Assembly (NCBI RefSeq): GCF_014645315.1 | Contig: NZ_BMLQ01000003.1 | Span: 309,804-373,803, forward strand | Length of the DNA: 64,000 nucleotides | From: Citricoccus zhacaiensis | GTDB taxonomy: Bacteria; Actinomycetota; Actinomycetes; Actinomycetales; Micrococcaceae | Direction of reading: 5' to 3' | Shown: piece after piece, positions 44,238-52,180 of the stretch | Layout: each line of letters starts with the position of its first letter | Position numbering within the stretch: the stretch's first letter is position 1 | Program-made: the position numbers and the translations under genes | The notes under the pieces: generated by a model | The model's database searches: none | What the model was told of the DNA's origin: nothing | Seen by the model: only the letters and a program-made list of their open reading frames with translations

Positions 44238-45208
44238 GGGACCATCCTGTCAGGACCGGGTCCGAGGGGATTCCGTGCACCGATGGAGGAGAACTCGCCG
44301 GGGTCTCCGCGCAGGGCCCGCAGTACGGTGCCGTGGAACCAGTCGAGGGCCGCAGTGTGCTGGCTGGTGGTCCGCTTCAGCAGCGAGATCTCGACTCCCG
44401 GCAGCTCGAAGGGCAGGTCTCGCAGGACCAGGGGCCAGGTCTCCGCCCAGCCGCGGGCGATCGATGCCGGGACGGTGGCGATCAGGGGGTTCGGCGCGGA
44501 CAGCAACGGTGGCAGCGAGGCGAAATGACGCAGGGAGACCGCCGGATGAATCGGTGCTCCGAGCCGTCGGAGCGCCGCGTCCAGGGCCGGCCGGCCGGAG
44601 TCCCCGGCCACCACGGCATGATCGGCACGGAGGTAGTCGTCCATCGTCAGGGCCGGAGCCACCCCGTCGGTGCCGTCTGCCGCCAACGGATGGTGCTGGC
44701 CCATGAGCACGGCGTAGCGCTCCGACTTCAGCACCTGGTGTTCGAAGGACCCGGAGATCGGCAGGGACGTCACGGCCAGGTCCACCGTTCCCCGGGCCAG
44801 CCAGTCGGGAAGCTGATCGAGGTCCAGCGAGACCACATCGATGCCGATGCCCGGAGCAGCGGAGCGGACGGCGGCGAACAGCGCCGGGAAATAGCCGATC
44901 TCGCCCAACTCGGACATGGCCACGGTGAAGCGGCGGTCCGAGGTGGCCGGGTCGAAGGAGTGGACCGCGTCCAGGGCCCGATCGATGGTCATCAGGGCGT
45001 CGCGGAACGAGGGGTAGATCGACTGGGCCGCCGCGGTGGGCTCCATGGTCCGGCCCACCCGGTGGAACAGCGGATCATCCCATTGGCGTCGCATGCGCGT
45101 CAGCGCCTGGCTCACGGCGGGCTGGGTGACGTAGAGCCGGGCCGCGGCCCCGGTGAGGCTCCGCGATTCGTACACGGCCACGAAGGTCCGCAGGAGGTTC
45201 AGGTCCAT
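44234..45208 (-). CDS. LysR-family transcriptional regulator
   Basis: The 324-residue protein has the LysR winged helix (residues 1-62: MDLNLLRTFVAVYESRSLTGAAARLYVTQPAVSQALTRM) and a periplasmic-binding-like effector domain. It is divergent from the LigM-type demethylase gene; nested inverted repeats with the LysR T-N11-A core lie in the shared 122-bp region. It is therefore probably the activator of demethylation of methoxylated aromatic acids, and may also repress itself. Confidence 0.9.
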   Translation of the reverse strand: MDLNLLRTFVAVYESRSLTGAAARLYVTQPAVSQALTRMRRQWDDPLFHRVGRTMEPTAAAQSIYPSFRDALMTIDRALDAVHSFDPATSDRRFTVAMSELGEIGYFPALFAAVRSAAPGIGIDVVSLDLDQLPDWLARGTVDLAVTSLPISGSFEHQVLKSERYAVLMGQHHPLAADGTDGVAPALTMDDYLRADHAVVAGDSGRPALDAALRRLGAPIHPAVSLRHFASLPPLLSAPNPLIATVPASIARGWAETWPLVLRDLPFELPGVEISLLKRTTSQHTAALDWFHGTVLRALRGDPGEFSSIGARNPLGPGPDRMVP

Positions 45209-45223
45209 GGCTCAGCGACTCAA

Positions 45224-45268
45224 TCTGCGAGATCTATGGATAAGCAATTCTTATGCTCACCTCGCAGA
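45224..45268. promoter_or_regulatory. Nested LysR-type operator between lysR and the demethylase gene
   Basis: An inner palindrome ATAAG-CAATT-CTTAT (45240-45254) contains the LysR T-N11-A core. It is framed almost concentrically by an outer inverted repeat, TCTGCGAG (45224-45231) and CTCGCAGA (45261-45268). It sits 16 bp before lysR and 62 bp before the demethylase start, the usual position for a LysR recognition site in divergent pairs. Confidence 0.6.
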
Positions 45269-45330
45269 ACTATACGTAGGCTGACGGTGACATCGCCATC
45301 CGAGTACCGACGTCCACCGAGGAGTTCCTC

Positions 45331-46692
45331 ATGTCCCAGCATCCAGAATCCCTGGCCGCGGCCATCGCCCGCGCCGGCTCGCCCGTCGAGTACCTGCGCC
45401 ATGCTTCGTCGAAACCCACCGTCTTCCCCGTGCAGCCGGAGTTCACGAACTGGCGCTCGGAGCAGCAGTCCTGGCGCACCTCCGTGGCGCTGCTGGACCA
45501 GTCACACCACATGACCGACCTGTTCATCACCGGTCCGGATGCGCTGAAGCTGCTCTCCGACGTGGGCGTCAACAGCTTCGCGAAGTTCGCTCCGGACAAG
45601 GCCAAGCAGTTCATCGCCGTCAACCACGAGGGCTACCTCATCGGCGACGCCATCCTCTTCTACCTGGAGGAGGACTCCTTCGACCTGGTCGGCTGGCACA
45701 TGGTGCTGGACTGGGTGCAGTACCACGGGGAGACCGGCGACTATGACGTCACCTTCGAGCGTGATGCCAGCTCCGCCGTGCGCCAGGGGGATCCGAAGCA
45801 GTACCGCTTCGAGGTCCAGGGCCCCCGTGCCCTCGAGCTCATGGAGAAGGCCACCGGGTCCGCGGTCCCGGAGACCAGGTTCTTCGGCATGGCCACCTTC
45901 GAGATCGACGGCGTCCAGGTCCGATCGCTGCGCCACGGCATGGCGGGGCAGCCGGGCTTCGAGTTGTTCGGTCCGTGGGCCGACGGTGAGCGGGTCCGGT
46001 CCGCCCTGCTGGCCGCCGGGGAGGGGCTGGACCTGGTGCAGGTCGGCTCGAAGGCCTATTCGTCTTCCAACCTGGAGTCGGCCTGGGTCCCCTCTCCGTT
46101 CCCGGCGATCTTCAGCGGCGAGGGCACCGAGGCCTACCGCGAGTGGTTGCCGGCCAGCCGGGCCGGTTCCCTGGCGGGCAGCTTCGACTCCGCGGCGGTG
46201 GAGGACTACTACCTGACGCCGTACGACCTCGGTTACGGACGGAGCGTGTCCTTCGACCACGAGTTCATCGGCAAGGCTGCCCTGGAGCGCCACGCGGCCG
46301 AGCAGCAACGCCAGAAGGTCACCCTGGTTTGGAGGCCAGAGGACGTCGCCGCCGCCATCCAGACCCAGTTCGAATCCGGGGTGCCGGCGAAGTACATCGA
46401 CTTTCCCAAGGCCCGCTACGGCCAGTACCAGGTGGACCGTGTGCTCGCGGACGGTCGGGACGTCGGGATCTCGCACGACGTCGGCTACCTCACCAACGAG
46501 CACGCGTTCGTCTCGCTGGCGAGCCTCGACCATGACGTGGCGGCCCCCGGCACCGAGGTCACCGTGGTGTGGGGCGAGACGACGCCCTCGGCCAAGCCCT
46601 CGGTGGAGAACCACCGTCAGGTACGGATCCGGGCGACCGTGGAGCCGGCCCCGTACTCATCCTTCGCCCGGGAGAACTACCGCAAGAACTAG
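45331..46692 (+). CDS. LigM/DesA-like tetrahydrofolate-dependent aromatic O-demethylase (GcvT fold)
   Basis: The 453-residue protein belongs to the GcvT-fold demethylases that move the methyl of methoxy-benzoates (vanillate, syringate, 3-O-methylgallate) to tetrahydrofolate. Shared blocks with LigM, recalled from memory, are EFTNWRSEQ.SWR, LDQSHHMTDL, DALKLLSDVGVNS, FEVQGPRALELMEKA, LRHGMAGQPGFELFGPW and SAWVPSPFPAI. Length and block order fit LigM far better than the shorter GcvT or DmdA. GAGGAG lies about 9 bases before the ATG. The stop overlaps the convergent sufU stop in a CTAG. Its product (protocatechuate or gallate) could enter the GalB route encoded at 5.7-7 kb. Confidence 0.82.
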   Translation: MSQHPESLAAAIARAGSPVEYLRHASSKPTVFPVQPEFTNWRSEQQSWRTSVALLDQSHHMTDLFITGPDALKLLSDVGVNSFAKFAPDKAKQFIAVNHEGYLIGDAILFYLEEDSFDLVGWHMVLDWVQYHGETGDYDVTFERDASSAVRQGDPKQYRFEVQGPRALELMEKATGSAVPETRFFGMATFEIDGVQVRSLRHGMAGQPGFELFGPWADGERVRSALLAAGEGLDLVQVGSKAYSSSNLESAWVPSPFPAIFSGEGTEAYREWLPASRAGSLAGSFDSAAVEDYYLTPYDLGYGRSVSFDHEFIGKAALERHAAEQQRQKVTLVWRPEDVAAAIQTQFESGVPAKYIDFPKARYGQYQVDRVLADGRDVGISHDVGYLTNEHAFVSLASLDHDVAAPGTEVTVVWGETTPSAKPSVENHRQVRIRATVEPAPYSSFARENYRKN

Positions 46693-47147
46693 CGGGTCTC
46701 GGCCTCCACGAGGGCGTGCTCGGCGGCGACCCAGCCGAGCATCGCGCACTTCACCCGGGCCACGTAGCGGGAGACCCCGCCGAGGGCCACGGCGTCGCCG
46801 AGCAGTTCCTCGTCCGGGGCGATCTTGCCGCGCGACTGCATGGCGGTGCGGAAGGCGTCGATGCGGGTGCGCAGGTCTTCCACCGTCAGTCCTTCGGCGA
46901 GCTCGGTCAGCAGGGAGGCCGAGGCCTGCGAGATCGCGCAGCCGTGGCCCTCCCAGCGGATCCGCTCGACCACCCGGTCGGCACCCTCGCCGCTCAGGTG
47001 CACCTCGAGGGTGATCTCATCGCCGCAGGTCGGATTGAGCTGGTGCGACTGCCCGGCCGCACGGCCCAGCAGGCCGACGCCGTAGGGGTTCTTCGAATAA
47101 TCCAGGATGACCTGCTGGTACAGGTTCTGCAGTTCGGACGAGCTCAC
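46689..47147 (-). CDS. sufU: Fe-S cluster/sulfur-transfer protein SufU
   Basis: The 152-residue protein accepts persulfide sulfur from SufS for Fe-S cluster assembly. The three zinc/sulfur ligand cysteines are present: Cys41 (NPTCGDE), Cys70 (GHGCAISQASASLL) and Cys134 (KCAMLGW). The insertion between the second and third Cys separates SufU from IscU. The GTG start overlaps the sufS stop by four bases. sufBCD is not in the window. Confidence 0.94.
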   Translation of the reverse strand: MSSSELQNLYQQVILDYSKNPYGVGLLGRAAGQSHQLNPTCGDEITLEVHLSGEGADRVVERIRWEGHGCAISQASASLLTELAEGLTVEDLRTRIDAFRTAMQSRGKIAPDEELLGDAVALGGVSRYVARVKCAMLGWVAAEHALVEAETR

Positions 47148-48445
47148 GCCTTCACTCCAAAGAAGTTCGCGGTGGCGGCCACCCCCTCCAGGAAGCGGTC
47201 CACCTCCTCGGTGGTGTTGTAGAGGTAGGTGCTGGCACGGGTGGAGGCCGTGATTCCGAGCCGCCGGTGCAGGGGTTGGGCGCAATGGTGGCCCACGCGG
47301 ATGGCGATGCCCTGATCGTCCAGGAACTGGCCGACGTCGTGGGCGTGCACCCCGGCGAGGTCGAAGCTGGCCGCGCCCACGCGCGGTCCGGGAGCGGATC
47401 CGCCCAGAACCGTCACGCCGGGGATCTCGGCGAGCCCGGCCAGCAGGCGGGCTCCGAGTTCGTCCTCGTGGGCGGCGATGCGATCCATGCCGATGCCCTT
47501 CAGGTACTCCACGGCGGCGGCCAGGGCAATGGCCTGCGAGACCTTCTGGGTGCCTGCCTCGAAGCGCTGCGGCGGCGGCAGGTACTCCGCGGCCTCCATG
47601 GTGACCGTGGTGATCATGGAGCCTCCGGTGAGGAACGGGGGCATGGCCGCCAGCAGCTCGCCGCGCCCGTAGAGCGCGCCGATACCCGTGGGGCCCAGCA
47701 TCTTGTGGCCGGAGAACGCGGCGAAGTCCACATCGAGTGCCTTCAGGTCCACGGGCAGGTGCGGGACGGACTGGCAGGCGTCCAGCACCACGAAAGCTCC
47801 GACGGCGCGGGCCCTGGCCACGAGCTCCTCGACCGGGTTGATGAGCCCCAGGACGTTGGAGACGTGGGTGAAGGCCAGCAGGCGGGTGCGTGGGGTGATG
47901 ACCTCGTCCGCGGCCTCCATCCGCAGGGCGCCGTCGTCGCCCACGGGGATGTAGCGCAGCGTGGCCCCGGTGCGGAAGGCGAGCTCCTGCCAGGGGATGA
48001 GGTTGGCGTGGTGCTCCATCTCCGTCACCACGATCTCGTCCCCGGCGCCCAGCCGGAAGCGTTCGGCGGCAGCGCCACCGCGGCCCGCGCTGGCATTGGA
48101 GAACGCGTAGGCCACCAGGTTCAGCGCCTCGGTGGCGTTGGAGGTCCAGACGAGCTCGTCCTCTTCCGCACCCACGAAGTCGGCGACCGTGGCCCGGGCG
48201 TCCTCGAAGAGCACGGTCGCCTCGGCCGCCAGCGTATGCGCGCCGCGGTGGACCGCGGCGTTGAGGTTCTCGTAGTAGTGCCGCTCGGCATCCAGCACGG
48301 TTCGCGGCTTCTGTGACGTGGCGCCTGAGTCCAGGTAGGCCAGCGGATGGCCGTTCACCTCGGTGGCCAGCAGCGGGAAGTCCTCACGCCAGAGATTGAT
48401 CTCGGCCGCCGTGGGGGCGTGGGTCGTCTCGGAGGTTCCGGTCAT
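47144..48445 (-). CDS. sufS: Cysteine desulfurase SufS
   Basis: The 433-residue PLP enzyme takes sulfur from cysteine. The PLP lysine lies in AFSGHKMLGPTGIG, and the reactive Cys in GHHCAQPLHRRLG near residue 395. The N-terminal block FPLLATEVNGHPLAYLDSGATSQKP is typical of group II (SufS/CsdB) enzymes. AAAGG lies about 9 bases before the ATG at 48445. It is cotranscribed with sufU. Confidence 0.95.
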   Translation of the reverse strand: MTGTSETTHAPTAAEINLWREDFPLLATEVNGHPLAYLDSGATSQKPRTVLDAERHYYENLNAAVHRGAHTLAAEATVLFEDARATVADFVGAEEDELVWTSNATEALNLVAYAFSNASAGRGGAAAERFRLGAGDEIVVTEMEHHANLIPWQELAFRTGATLRYIPVGDDGALRMEAADEVITPRTRLLAFTHVSNVLGLINPVEELVARARAVGAFVVLDACQSVPHLPVDLKALDVDFAAFSGHKMLGPTGIGALYGRGELLAAMPPFLTGGSMITTVTMEAAEYLPPPQRFEAGTQKVSQAIALAAAVEYLKGIGMDRIAAHEDELGARLLAGLAEIPGVTVLGGSAPGPRVGAASFDLAGVHAHDVGQFLDDQGIAIRVGHHCAQPLHRRLGITASTRASTYLYNTTEEVDRFLEGVAATANFFGVKA

Positions 48446-48544
48446 CTGCGCTGCCTTTCGACGGGGTCGTCTGCCGTGTGCACCACTGGCATAGCACCGG
48501 GAGGCCTTGATTTGTTCCTCGTGTTACGCCCCGGGCCGACATGC

Positions 48545-48592
48545 GAGAAGGCCTCCACATCCCGGGGGATCCCGGGCCGTGGAGGCCTTCTC
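48545..48592 (-). terminator. Hairpin downstream of tRNA-Ser
   Basis: A 14-base perfect arm (GAGAAGGCCTCCAC) pairs with GTGGAGGCCTTCTC around a 20-base GC-rich loop. It lies 4 bp past the encoded CCA end of tRNA-Ser in the direction of its transcription. No T tract follows, so it is probably a terminator or 3' processing hairpin. Confidence 0.6.
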
Positions 48593-48595
48593 AAC

Positions 48596-48685
48596 TGGCG
48601 GTGACGGTGGGATTTGAACCCACGGTAGGGGTGAACCTACACAACATTTCGAGTGTTGCACCTTCGGCCGCTCGGACACGTCACC
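48596..48685 (-). tRNA. tRNA-Ser (anticodon CGA)
   Basis: Read on the minus strand, the acceptor stem GGTGACG pairs with CGTCACC. The discriminator is G, as expected for serine, and the CCA end is encoded (48598-48596). The anticodon arm is CAACA-CTCGAAA-TGTTG, giving CGA, which reads UCG codons. A long variable arm (GTAGG...CCTAC) and the T-loop GGTTCAAATCC complete a class II tRNA. Without CCA it spans 48599-48685. Confidence 0.96.
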
Positions 48686-48695
48686 AGACCGCACC

Positions 48696-48725
48696 ACTGT
48701 ACCGGAGGGGGTCGGCCCCACCCAA
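48696..48725 (-). promoter_or_regulatory. Promoter of tRNA-Ser
   Basis: On the minus strand TTGGGT (48725-48720) and TACAGT (48701-48696) are separated by 18 bases, with the -10 element 11 bases before the tRNA 5' end. The match is moderate but the position is right. Confidence 0.45.
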
Positions 48726-48749
48726 ACCACTCAGATCTGCTCGCTCCAC

Positions 48750-49226
48750 TCAGCGGCGGTGGTCGCGGAAGAAGTCGGTCAGGAGCCCGGCGCACTCCAC
48801 CTCGCGGAGTCCGGCGTGGACTTCCACCCAGTGATTCAGCCGGGGCTCGCGCACCACGTCGAACACGGACCCGCACGCTCCCGCCTTGGGATCCCAGGCA
48901 CCGAACACCAACCGCGGGATGCGCGCCAGCACCAGGGCCCCGGCGCACATGGCACACGGTTCCAACGTGACCACCAGCGTGCAGTCGGTCAGCCGCCAGC
49001 CGTCCCCATCGCCTGTTTCACGACGCGCGGAGGCGGCCTCGCGCAGCGCGAGCACCTCGGCGTGGGCGGTGGGATCCCCGGTCGCCTCGCGCTCGTTGCG
49101 TCCGGTCCCCAGGATGGTCCCGTCCGGGCCCACGACGACGGCGCCGATCGGCACGTCGGAGGTCTCCAGTGCGGCACGGGCCTGGTCCAGGGCAGCACCC
49201 ATCCACTCGTGGTGCGAGGTCTTCAT
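48750..49226 (-). CDS. tadA: tRNA-specific adenosine deaminase TadA
   Basis: The 158-residue zinc enzyme deaminates A34 of tRNA-Arg(ACG) to inosine. The catalytic zinc motif is HAE (residues 55-57) with PCAMC (Cys91 and Cys94). The C-terminus ([14 protein letters not shown]) matches TadA rather than guanine deaminases. The substrate tRNA-Arg(ACG) is encoded at 51826 in this same window. It is divergent from upp. Confidence 0.95.
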   Translation of the reverse strand: MKTSHHEWMGAALDQARAALETSDVPIGAVVVGPDGTILGTGRNEREATGDPTAHAEVLALREAASARRETGDGDGWRLTDCTLVVTLEPCAMCAGALVLARIPRLVFGAWDPKAGACGSVFDVVREPRLNHWVEVHAGLREVECAGLLTDFFRDHRR

Positions 49227-49318
49227 GGGCTGACCCTAGCCTTCCCGCGAGCTTCCCGTGCCGGATCGGCGGCCCGGTGGCCGGTGGTGGAACCCGTGCG
49301 CCCGGTAGGGTTGTGCCC

Positions 49319-49954
49319 ATGCGCGTACAGCTCGTGGAACATCCGCTCGTCAGCCACAAATTGACCGTTCTCCGCAAGAAGGAGACGCCGTCGATGATCT
49401 TCCGGCAACTCACCGAGGAGCTCGTCATGCTGTTGGCCTATGAGGCCACCCGGGACGTGAAGGTCGAGCCCGTGGAGATCGAGACCCCGGTGGCGAGGAT
49501 GACCGGCGTCGCGCTGGCCAAGCCGACCCCGCTGGTGGTGCCCATTCTGAGGGCCGGGCTGGGCATGCTCGAGGGCATGGTGCGGATGGCGCCCTCGGCA
49601 GAGGTCGGGTTCCTGGGCATGGCCCGGAACGAGGAGACCCTGGACATCGTCACCTACGCGGAACGGCTGCCGGCGGACCTGACCAACCGCCACGTCTTCC
49701 TGCTGGACCCCATGCTGGCCACCGGGGGCACCCTGGTGGAGGCGGTGCGGTTCATGTACGCCCGCAATGCGCAGCGGGTGACCTGCATCTGCCTGCTGGG
49801 CGCTCCGGAGGGGATCTCCCGGTTGGAGCGCGAGCTGGCGGACGTGGAGGTGGACATCTACCTGGCCGCGATCGACGAGCGGCTGGACGAGCAGTCCTAC
49901 ATCGTCCCCGGATTGGGCGATGCCGGAGACCGCCTCTACGGCCTGGCGGAGTAG
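49319..49954 (+). CDS. upp: Uracil phosphoribosyltransferase
   Basis: The 211-residue enzyme salvages uracil to UMP with PRPP. Diagnostic blocks are [16 protein letters not shown] at the N-terminus, [11 protein letters not shown], the PRPP loop [11 protein letters not shown], and the uracil-binding C-terminus [16 protein letters not shown]. Length is typical. It is divergent from tadA and monocistronic. Confidence 0.96.
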   Translation: MRVQLVEHPLVSHKLTVLRKKETPSMIFRQLTEELVMLLAYEATRDVKVEPVEIETPVARMTGVALAKPTPLVVPILRAGLGMLEGMVRMAPSAEVGFLGMARNEETLDIVTYAERLPADLTNRHVFLLDPMLATGGTLVEAVRFMYARNAQRVTCICLLGAPEGISRLERELADVEVDIYLAAIDERLDEQSYIVPGLGDAGDRLYGLAE

Positions 49955-50056
49955 CTCGAGGCGGTCACCGGCGTGGTAACAATGCTGCGAACCCGGGAGA
50001 TTCGCAGTAAGTTGCCCCCACAGTGCCTCAATGGGTGTTTCACAACCAGGAATGGG

Positions 50057-50072
50057 TGTGATCTTGCTCACG
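50057..50072 (+). promoter_or_regulatory. CRP/GlxR-like binding site
   Basis: TGTGA-TCTTGC-TCACG matches the CRP/GlxR consensus TGTGA-N6-TCACA in nine of ten specific positions. It lies in the 374-bp gene-free stretch 49955-50328, which is visibly less GC-rich than the genes around it. It is about 257 bp before the winged-helix gene. Two copies of AATGGGTGT flank this area (near 50029 and 50051). A cAMP-responsive control is inferred. Confidence 0.5.
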
Positions 50073-50085
50073 AATCGACGCATTT

Positions 50086-50102
50086 GTCTCACATAGTGAG
50101 AC
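50086..50102. promoter_or_regulatory. Perfect inverted repeat in the upp/winged-helix intergenic region
   Basis: GTCTCAC-ATA-GTGAGAC has perfect 7-base arms and lies 14 bp after the CRP-like site. It may be a second operator or a short hairpin. Farther on, TGTGAC and GTCACA (about 50131-50157) form a looser inverted repeat. No open frame in the stretch looks coding. Confidence 0.4.
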
Positions 50103-50328
50103 CCCCGTTCCATTGTTACTTGCAAGGAACGAATGTGACGGCCGAGTGTTGTCACATGAACTTCCGCGACTCGGCGGTCCCCTCGGGGGCGACGATTGTT
50201 CGGCGATGGTGCCGGCGGTCTGGCCGGGCCGGCTCCTGTCCGGAGTGTCTGCAGCGGGGAACGGCCGTGATCCGGCCTGACTCGCAGCCCTCACGCCGAA
50301 CAGGACACTGACGCAAGGATTCATCGAC

Positions 50329-51165
50329 ATGACAACCAGTCCCCAGGGATACGTCCACATCTCGGTCCGCAACGCCCAGCGTCGTGCGGCACGGGTCCGC
50401 AGTTACCGTGAGCACGGCGGTACCTATGGGACGCCGGCGAGCCGGCAGCTCCACTCGGTCGAGAATGTCGTGGAGCCCGCCGGGGAGGCTGAGCAGCAGG
50501 CACCCCAGACGGCGCCGATGCCGGTCCTGGCCCCCAATGGGATCCCCGGCCCTCAGGCTGTGGCCACCGAGACCGAAGCCCGTGGCTTCGTCATCTACGT
50601 GGGCATGGACGAGTCAGCCGCCTCGGCCGCCGGGACGTCGCTGACCCGGCTGGCCAACGAGCTGCGCCACTATGTCGAATCCCTGGTGCCGGGCTCCCAG
50701 TCCGCCGCGGCCGTGGCGATCGCCCCGGCAGGCGCTCCCGGCTCCGACCTCGAGGTCGTCCGCCAGGTCCTCGGGGATCCGACCATTCAGCAGGGCATCC
50801 GCCCGGACCTGCTCCAGGCCCCGGCCCCGGTCTCGACCCGCCAGCCGGGCGTCCTGATCGATCTCGCACGCCGCGAGGTGCAGCTGGACGGTGAGGGCCT
50901 GAACCTCACCTACAAGGAGTTCGAGCTGCTCAACTACCTCGTGGAGAACGGTGGCCGCACCGTGGGCCGGGACGAACTGCTCGAATCCCTGTGGAGGAAC
51001 TCGGACGAGGTGCCGAACGAGCGCACCATCGACGTCCACATCCGCCGGCTGCGGTCCAAGCTGGGCCGGCTGTCCGGCACCGTCCGGACCGTGCGCGGGC
51101 AAGGGTACCGCTTCTACGAGCACCCCGAAGTGGTCGTCTGGGCCGCGCCCGAATACAGCATCTGA
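50329..51165 (+). CDS. OmpR/PhoB-type winged-helix regulator lacking a receiver domain
   Basis: The 278-residue protein ends with a clear OmpR-type DNA-binding domain (about residues 180-265): VLIDLARREVQLDGEGLNLTYKEFELLNYLVENGGRTVGRDELLESLW, then ERTIDVHIRRLRSKLG and VRGQGYRFY. The N-terminal ~170 residues are not a phospho-receiver: no DD...D...K set is seen. Instead there is an Arg-rich start, a Pro/Ala-rich linker, and a ~65-residue segment (GFVIYVGMDESAASAAGTSLTRLANELRHYVESL) that may be a small α/β domain. It therefore cannot be activated by a normal histidine kinase. A long leader with a CRP-like site precedes it. sixA follows 27 bp later. Confidence 0.82.
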   Translation: MTTSPQGYVHISVRNAQRRAARVRSYREHGGTYGTPASRQLHSVENVVEPAGEAEQQAPQTAPMPVLAPNGIPGPQAVATETEARGFVIYVGMDESAASAAGTSLTRLANELRHYVESLVPGSQSAAAVAIAPAGAPGSDLEVVRQVLGDPTIQQGIRPDLLQAPAPVSTRQPGVLIDLARREVQLDGEGLNLTYKEFELLNYLVENGGRTVGRDELLESLWRNSDEVPNERTIDVHIRRLRSKLGRLSGTVRTVRGQGYRFYEHPEVVVWAAPEYSI

Positions 51166-51192
51166 GTCATGTCCGGCACGTAGGCTGGCCGC

Positions 51193-51747
51193 ATGCCTGC
51201 CGACGCCGCCACGCCTGACCGTATCGACACCTCCGGGGACAAGACCCTGATCCTGCTGCGCCATGCCAAGTCGGACTGGCCGGACGGCGTGAACGACCAC
51301 GACCGCCCCCTGGGCGGCCGCGGCAACCGCGAGGCGCCCGCCGCCGGCCAGTGGCTGGCCGGGCAGGGACTGTACCCGGACATGATCCTGTGCTCGGATG
51401 CCGTGCGCACCCGCCAGACCTGCACCTGGGTCTGCAGCGAACTCGGGGAGAAGGCGCCCACTCCCTACCTGGATTCGCGTCTCTACGAGGCTGATGCCAC
51501 CCGTGCCCTGGCCGTGATCAATGAGACCGAGGAGCGGGTGCGGACGCTGATGGTCATCGGGCACATGCCGTGGGTGCAGGACCTGGGCATGCGGATCGCC
51601 TCGGTGGACTCGGACGAGGAGGCCGTCGTCTCCATGGCGGAGCGCTATCCCACGCTGGGCCTGCAGGTCTTCAAGGTGCCGGGGGAGTGGGCGTCACTGG
51701 ACGGGCGCGACGCGCGGATGACCCACTTCGTGGTGCCGCGCCCCTGA
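51193..51747 (+). CDS. sixA: SixA-like phosphohistidine phosphatase (histidine phosphatase superfamily)
   Basis: The 184-residue protein has the RHG-type motif LLRHAKSDWP with the nucleophilic His, the second phosphate pocket SDAVRTRQT, and the second catalytic His in VIGHMPWVQDL. The RHAKS variant and small size are those of SixA, which removes phosphate from phosphohistidine proteins (HPt domains or PTS Npr). It follows the winged-helix gene by 27 bp and may be cotranscribed. Confidence 0.85.
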   Translation: MPADAATPDRIDTSGDKTLILLRHAKSDWPDGVNDHDRPLGGRGNREAPAAGQWLAGQGLYPDMILCSDAVRTRQTCTWVCSELGEKAPTPYLDSRLYEADATRALAVINETEERVRTLMVIGHMPWVQDLGMRIASVDSDEEAVVSMAERYPTLGLQVFKVPGEWASLDGRDARMTHFVVPRP

Positions 51748-51766
51748 CAAGGGGTCGGACGCACAA

Positions 51767-51797
51767 CAAAAAACCCGGATCCTCCGTGGATCCGGGT
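51767..51797 (-). terminator. Intrinsic terminator of tRNA-Arg
   Basis: On the minus strand a 10-base stem (ACCCGGATCC/GGATCCGGGT, loop ACGGA) is followed by TTTTT and GTTG. This is the one classical T-tailed terminator in the window. A second small hairpin GGTCTGA-TGTG-TCAGACC (51805-51822) lies between it and the tRNA. The T-run is on the minus strand, so it serves the tRNA rather than sixA. Confidence 0.85.
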
Positions 51798-51825
51798 GTG
51801 AGCTGGTCTGATGTGTCAGACCACT

Positions 51826-51902
51826 TGGTGCGCCCTAAGGGATTCGAACCCCTGACCTTCTGTTCCGTAGACAGACGCTCTATCCAGCTGAGCTAAGGGC
51901 GC
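51826..51902 (-). tRNA. tRNA-Arg (anticodon ACG)
   Basis: On the minus strand the acceptor GCGCCCT pairs with AGGGCGC, the discriminator is A, and CCA is encoded (51828-51826). The anticodon arm TCTGT-CTACGGA-ACAGA gives ACG, the form whose A34 is converted to inosine by TadA (gene at 48750). The T-loop GGTTCGAATCC is canonical. Confidence 0.97.
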
Positions 51903-51926
51903 ATCGACCGCGATCGGCCTTGAAAG

Positions 51927-51955
51927 ACTATACCGGCCCGGTGGCGGTTCACCAA
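51927..51955 (-). promoter_or_regulatory. Promoter of tRNA-Arg
   Basis: On the minus strand TTGGTG (51955-51950) and TATAGT (51932-51927) are spaced by 17 bases, with the -10 element 24 bases before the tRNA. This is a good vegetative-type promoter. Confidence 0.65.
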
Positions 51956-52180
51956 ATCCTGGATTCCGGCCGAGGCCGCGCGTGCGGGCCGGGTGCGCCG
52001 CCGTCGTCCGCTGGGCCGGGGTGCGTGAATGTCAGGTGGCGTCACCGAAACGTCGGCGAAATCTCCGTGGGTAGAATGACTCGTGGAGACGGTGTACGCA
52101 CAATGGGGTGCCGGCCGCTGACGGCCTCATTCCCTTGTGCCCAACCGGAATGCACCCGCAACCCAATGGAGGGAACCCCC

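Noticed and set aside
49973-50311. 112-codon open frame in the upp/winged-helix intergenic region
   Set aside because: Cys/His/Arg-rich product with no family resemblance, no ribosome-binding site, and it crosses the CRP-like and inverted-repeat elements. It is better read as a regulatory stretch.
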